Positions 43,372 to 45,749 of a stretch of DNA of 45,749 nt are shown here, one piece after another. How positions within the stretch are numbered: position 1 is the first letter of the stretch; each line of letters begins with the position of its first letter. Origin of the DNA: WACF01 sp040880205 (GTDB lineage: Bacteria > Pseudomonadota > Gammaproteobacteria > Pseudomonadales > Cellvibrionaceae); contig JBBDIU010000021.1 in the NCBI GenBank assembly GCA_040880205.1, positions 1 to 45,749 on the forward strand. The letters are read 5' to 3'. Below the pieces are notes generated by a model. The model was not told the DNA's origin, did no database searches, and worked only from the letters and a program-made list of their open reading frames with translations. The position numbers and the translations under genes were made by a program.

Positions 43372-43414
43372 TTATTAAGTTATTATGTTATTAGTGTCCC
43401 CTAAATCCCTCTTA
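43335..43414. repeat. 40 bp perfect tandem duplication of the element end
   Basis: The 40 bp unit starting TTAAGTTATTATG and containing TTAGTGTCCCCTAAATCCC occurs twice without change (43335-43374 and 43375-43414). It consists of the right end of the RAYT element plus about 9 bp of flank (TCCCTCTTA). It may be a second insertion or slipped copy of the end. Confidence 0.9.
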
Positions 43415-43473
43415 ACTACTCGTATACAGCGACAAGACTGCCAATGTGTGGGTGTCCCAGAGCTTCCCATTTG

Positions 43474-43494
43474 ATTTTTAAGGTGGGGGAATAG
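43474..43494 (+). pseudogene. Possible SymE C-terminal remnant
   Basis: Seven codons read I-F-K-V-G-E-stop, against V-F-K-A-G-E-stop at the end of the SymE fragment at 44.8 kb. Both are followed by AGAC and then GTGGRTGTCCTCAA (43503-43516 and 44881-44894). The shared 3' context makes a relic plausible, though it is very short. Confidence 0.4.
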
Positions 43495-43524
43495 ACTAAG
43501 TTGTGGGTGTCCTCAACTGCTATT

Positions 43525-43956
43525 TCAGTGTCCTTTACCTCCCAGCGACAATGGAAAATTGAGCTTTAATACACTCCTCACTTTTTCAAATCGGAGAGCA
43601 CTGAAGTCACCAAAGAACTCTGCAAAATCCTTATCAACATAAATCTTTTCTGCCAACCTATCTGCATAACAATGGAGATAGTTCTTCTCCTCAATTGAAT
43701 ACTTTTCGCCCTCATCAATTCCGCGCCTAGCTAATTCTAAGAAATGACAAGACGCTGCATAGTCATCTAGCTTATAACTTACCAAAGCTTCGGCCAAAAA
43801 GTACTGGGGATCATTTCTAGGGGCATACTTGCTATATTCGTTTAGTGTCGCCTTTGCCGCACTCCATTCCTCTTTAGCCATGTTCTCGAACGCTTCTATC
43901 CACAATGGTGCGCCCTTCGTGGCATTAACAAATTTAGAAACAAGACTTCTAACCAC
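43525..43956 (-). CDS. Candidate immunity protein, helical repeat
   Basis: 143-residue soluble acidic protein whose start overlaps the stop of the upstream toxin-module fragment by 8 bp. It looks all-helical and TPR/SEL1-like (WSAAKATLNEYSKYAPRNDP, YFLAEALVSYKLDDYAASCH). I recognise no named immunity family. The tight overlap behind a polymorphic-toxin-like fragment, small size and lower G+C than the rest of the window fit an immunity gene. That is an inference from context. Confidence 0.55.
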   Translation of the reverse strand: MVRSLVSKFVNATKGAPLWIEAFENMAKEEWSAAKATLNEYSKYAPRNDPQYFLAEALVSYKLDDYAASCHFLELARRGIDEGEKYSIEEKNYLHCYADRLAEKIYVDKDFAEFFGDFSALRFEKVRSVLKLNFPLSLGGKGH

Positions 43957-44524
43957 TAAACGTCCTCCTAATCACGTCGAGAAACATAATCGACTTTTGC
44001 CAAAACGTCCTAGGTTCGGGTGTCCCAACATCTTGCGCTCGCTGTAAAGAGTTATAGAAATCTCTATCGGCTTGTCGATTATCCAACGTTATTGCTTTAC
44101 GTGTATCTAGATTAGAGGATTTTGGGCCACCAGTTCTATTTATCCTCTGGATAGCATCTGCCAATTTGTTTTTGGCAAACTTCCCTCCCGGAATCCTGCT
44201 TGCCGCCACCCCGGCTGCCGCGGAACCTAGATGACCCTGCTGTACAGACTGATAGGCATCGTAAATGGCCTGGATAGGGTCAACTGTTTCAAGGAAATCT
44301 GCTGGAAGAATACCGAAGGATAATTCCTCCATTATAGCTCTGGTCTGCTCTAAATCGTTCCCAAATCCGCGGCTACTCCCATTGGTGCCTACAATAACAC
44401 CCACATCCACCGCCGTATACCCAGCTCCATTTCCAGCCGAAGCACCGATCAATCTCCCCCCATCTAGCAAAGCCAATTCATTATACGCCGCCTTAATATA
44501 CTGAATAGGGAGTTTAGGGGACAC
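43949..44524 (-). pseudogene. Orphan polymorphic-toxin C-terminal module, 5'-truncated
   Basis: A 191-codon frame whose only apparent start is a GTG inside the end of the mobile element, so its natural N-terminus is missing. The middle (DPIQAIYDAYQSVQQGHLGSAAAGVAASRIPGGKFAKNKL) is of the kind that precedes toxin domains in Rhs and related polymorphic toxins. The last 60 residues (DNRQADRDFYNSLQRAQDVG and a basic tail) would be the toxic part; no known nuclease motif is evident. It is followed by a candidate immunity gene. This is best read as a displaced toxin cassette, either silent or used by recombination with a full-length toxin gene upstream. Confidence 0.6.
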
Positions 44525-44709
44525 TAATAATTTAATAACTTAACTCATCACATCTTCCATAGCCAACTCTTCGTTCTCAGTGTATATCTCCCCTTGCCTC
44601 ACCCATTTAGACACGGCCGGCTGGCTGATGCCTCGGCGCCGTCCAACCTCACCCATGGACAGAAAAGCAATTAAGTTATTATGTTATTATGTTATTAGTG
44701 TCCCCTAAA
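44513..44709. mobile_element. Deletion derivative of the RAYT element (MITE-like)
   Basis: 197 bp with TTTAGGGGACACTAATAA at the left and its complement TTATTAGTGTCCCCTAAA at the right. Inside are the last 38 or so codons of a RAYT gene (…VSKWVRQGEIYTENEELAME…), then a jump to AAAAGCAATTAAGTTATTATG, the right end found at 43327-43347. About 0.9 kb of the transposase is missing, so it depends on a full RAYT. An extra TTATTATG repeat lies at the right end. Confidence 0.85.
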
Positions 44710-44847
44710 GCTAAGTATGCCAATAACCGGCGGGTGCCGTGGATTCGGATTCAGGGGGAGTGGTTGCACCGGGCCGGGTTTGCGATTAATACCCCGGTGC
44801 AGATTCATGTGATGGAGGGGTGCTTGGTTTTTAAGGCAGGGGAATAG
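44710..44847 (+). pseudogene. symE: SymE-type toxin fragment (N-terminus missing)
   Basis: Reading from the edge of the mobile element, the frame gives AKYANNRRVPWIRIQGEWLH, then RAGFAINTPVQIHVMEGCLV, FKAGE and stop. This matches the conserved SymE region (PxIxLKGxWLExAGF, then GTxVxVxVMEGCIV). SymE is the toxin of an SOS-linked type I system in E. coli and is often found beside Rhs loci. The first 20-30 residues are absent, replaced by the mobile element, although the GTG in the element end is in frame. No antisense SymR could be recognised. Confidence 0.78.
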
Positions 44848-44851
44848 ACGC

Positions 44852-44879
44852 AAATAGCCCAGCGAATGCTGGGCTATTT
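44852..44879. terminator. Rho-independent terminator, bidirectional
   Basis: AAATAGCCCAGC (44852-44863) and GCTGGGCTATTT (44868-44879) form a perfect 12 bp stem with a GAAT loop, followed by T on the plus strand and flanked by A on the other side. It lies between the convergent SymE fragment and the small membrane protein gene and could serve both. Confidence 0.85.
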
Positions 44880-44907
44880 TGTGGATGTCCTCAAAGCGCT
44901 CCCACGA

Positions 44908-45219
44908 TCAGTTGTGAGTGGGCGCTCCACGTAGCTCACGATCTTTCCGGTGGTAAAACAACGCAGCTAACAGATTAAACGTAATTAAAATGAAAAGTTT
45001 CACGTAATTCCGACTTCTAAAAGCACCTAGAAGATGTCTTAGCCAAAGATATCCACTAGAACCTACAAAAATGCAGGTAAGAGCTGCCCCATATATCTGC
45101 AGCCCCAGATGCTCTTCTCGTGCGTCGATCACATTCAAAGCAACCGCCGATACAACGAGTAACGCCAAGCTTGCAACGGCTGCTTCAAAACAACGCTGTT
45201 CAATCTTCAGTATATTCAT
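44908..45219 (-). CDS. Small three-TM membrane protein, candidate immunity protein
   Basis: 103-residue integral membrane protein starting at the ATG at 45219; a TTG at 45231 is an alternative. Hydrophobic segments lie at about 11-32, 40-62 and 72-92, with a basic C-terminal tail (HRKDRELRGAP). It begins just 12 bp after the stop of a large upstream frame whose end looks like a polymorphic-toxin C-terminus. Small membrane immunity proteins are common where the toxin acts on the membrane or from the periplasm. No family recognised; the role is inferred from position. Confidence 0.55.
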   Translation of the reverse strand: MNILKIEQRCFEAAVASLALLVVSAVALNVIDAREEHLGLQIYGAALTCIFVGSSGYLWLRHLLGAFRSRNYVKLFILITFNLLAALFYHRKDRELRGAPTHN

Positions 45220-45231
45220 CTGGCAACCCAA

Positions 45232-45749
45232 TTAGTCAGGCGGAAAAAGATAATCTCCTAAGTCTAAAGTGACTCCACCTCTAATAAGGGCAGGGTTGAG
45301 GCTGAACCCTACCGAGGTAAAGCTAGTCGAGACGTTACTCCGCGAGTAACCAAAAACCGTTTCAGATACGAACACCGAATTACCGTCCCCGGTAAGCTTC
45401 GAGTGAGTATTCCACCCCAAACCAATCGAGTGCTTTCCTACTTTTATCGTTAACGGCGTGACACTCGCTGCCATAAACGGATTGTAATCTCCCGAAAAAT
45501 ACCCTTCGACTCCTTCAGACCCCCTGATATCCAGTGCAGTTATTTCAAGCCCAAAAAATTTGAGTTTAAGACCAAGACCCGGCGAAAATGCTGCCTCATA
45601 GTTCAGGTTTTCCCCTATGGGGATTCCGCCATCGCCACGATCTCGACATGGCCTACCACCACAACTTCGATCTTGAGGATAGCCACCACTCCCCCCACTG
45701 GTGCATATGGGGAACCTGACGCACCCGCCGTAACCGAAGCCGTTTTTCC
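45232..45749 (-). CDS. C-terminal end of a large protein, possibly Rhs/polymorphic toxin (partial)
   Basis: The frame is open from the right edge of the window to the TAA at 45232, at least 172 codons, so an ATG at 45474 is internal and not the start. The visible N-side is Gly/Cys-rich (GYGGCVRFPICTSGGSGGYP, then QDRSCGGRPCRDRGDGG). The C-side is beta-rich with alternating hydrophobic strands (LGLKLKFFGLEITALDIRGS, VGKHSIGLGWNTHSKLTGDG) and ends DLGDYLFPPD. This looks like a toxin or tip domain at the end of a longer secreted protein such as Rhs, but no core motif is in view. The gene order toxin, immunity, SymE, orphan toxin supports that. Confidence 0.5.
   Translation of the reverse strand, partial: KNGFGYGGCVRFPICTSGGSGGYPQDRSCGGRPCRDRGDGGIPIGENLNYEAAFSPGLGLKLKFFGLEITALDIRGSEGVEGYFSGDYNPFMAASVTPLTIKVGKHSIGLGWNTHSKLTGDGNSVFVSETVFGYSRSNVSTSFTSVGFSLNPALIRGGVTLDLGDYLFPPD

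Overview
The window looks like chromosomal DNA of a free-living, probably marine gammaproteobacterium in or near the Cellvibrionales (Saccharophagus/Teredinibacter/Microbulbifer-like). The reasons are a holD-like/rimI/prfC gene order close to that of E. coli, a YdiJ-type D-2-hydroxyglutarate dehydrogenase, and a lipoprotein with a long poly-serine linker of the kind known from Saccharophagus and its relatives. By eye the G+C content is in the mid-50s, with AT-rich islands near 5.8-5.9 kb and in the S9 peptidase/RAYT/toxin region (about 39.8-45.7 kb). No tRNA, rRNA or CRISPR array was seen.

Layout. 0.2-5.5 kb (minus strand): housekeeping genes leuA, a HolD-like gene, rimI, prfC and a PlsC-type acyltransferase. 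5.5-6.1 kb: an AT-rich gap with operator-like repeats. 6.1-13.3 kb (plus): a signalling island with a tandem-receiver protein and two paralogous hybrid histidine kinases of about 1000 residues, with no DNA-binding output gene nearby. 13.4-14.5 kb: a SAM methyltransferase gene bracketed by heptanucleotide repeats. 14.5-20.3 kb: flavin reductase-like gene, the divergent pair lhgO/ydiJ (both enantiomers of 2-hydroxyglutarate) and purU. 20.7-36.6 kb (plus): a long run of thirteen co-directional genes that I do not recognise as a named system. It encodes periplasmic TPR/TonB-C, TPR, PEGA and SUMF1-fold proteins, four lipoproteins plus an M48 peptidase lipoprotein, a small secreted acidic protein, an ExbB/TolQ/MotA-type channel subunit, an Hsp70/actin-fold protein with an FHA-like tail, and two membrane-anchored coiled-coil/vWA proteins. 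36.6-37.0 kb: two back-to-back MITE-like elements. 37.1-39.6 kb: AMP-forming acyl-CoA ligase and class II aldolase-like genes. 39.8-41.8 kb (minus): S9 peptidase. 42.0-45.7 kb: a RAYT (Y1) transposase element, a deletion derivative and a relic of it, lying among orphan polymorphic-toxin/immunity cassettes and SymE toxin fragments.

How the genes work together. The strongest candidate for a new system is the 20.7-36.6 kb cluster. The ExbB-like subunit and the two vWA proteins, whose single N-terminal membrane segment carries an aspartate as in TolR/ExbD, suggest a proton-driven inner-membrane motor. This motor may act on periplasmic TPR/PEGA/SUMF1-fold scaffolds, a TonB-C protein and outer-membrane lipoproteins. 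The translational overlaps between the Hsp70-like gene, vWA1, vWA2 and a lipoprotein tie that core together. The function is unknown. The right end is a decaying toxin-immunity array modified by insertion of small mobile elements.
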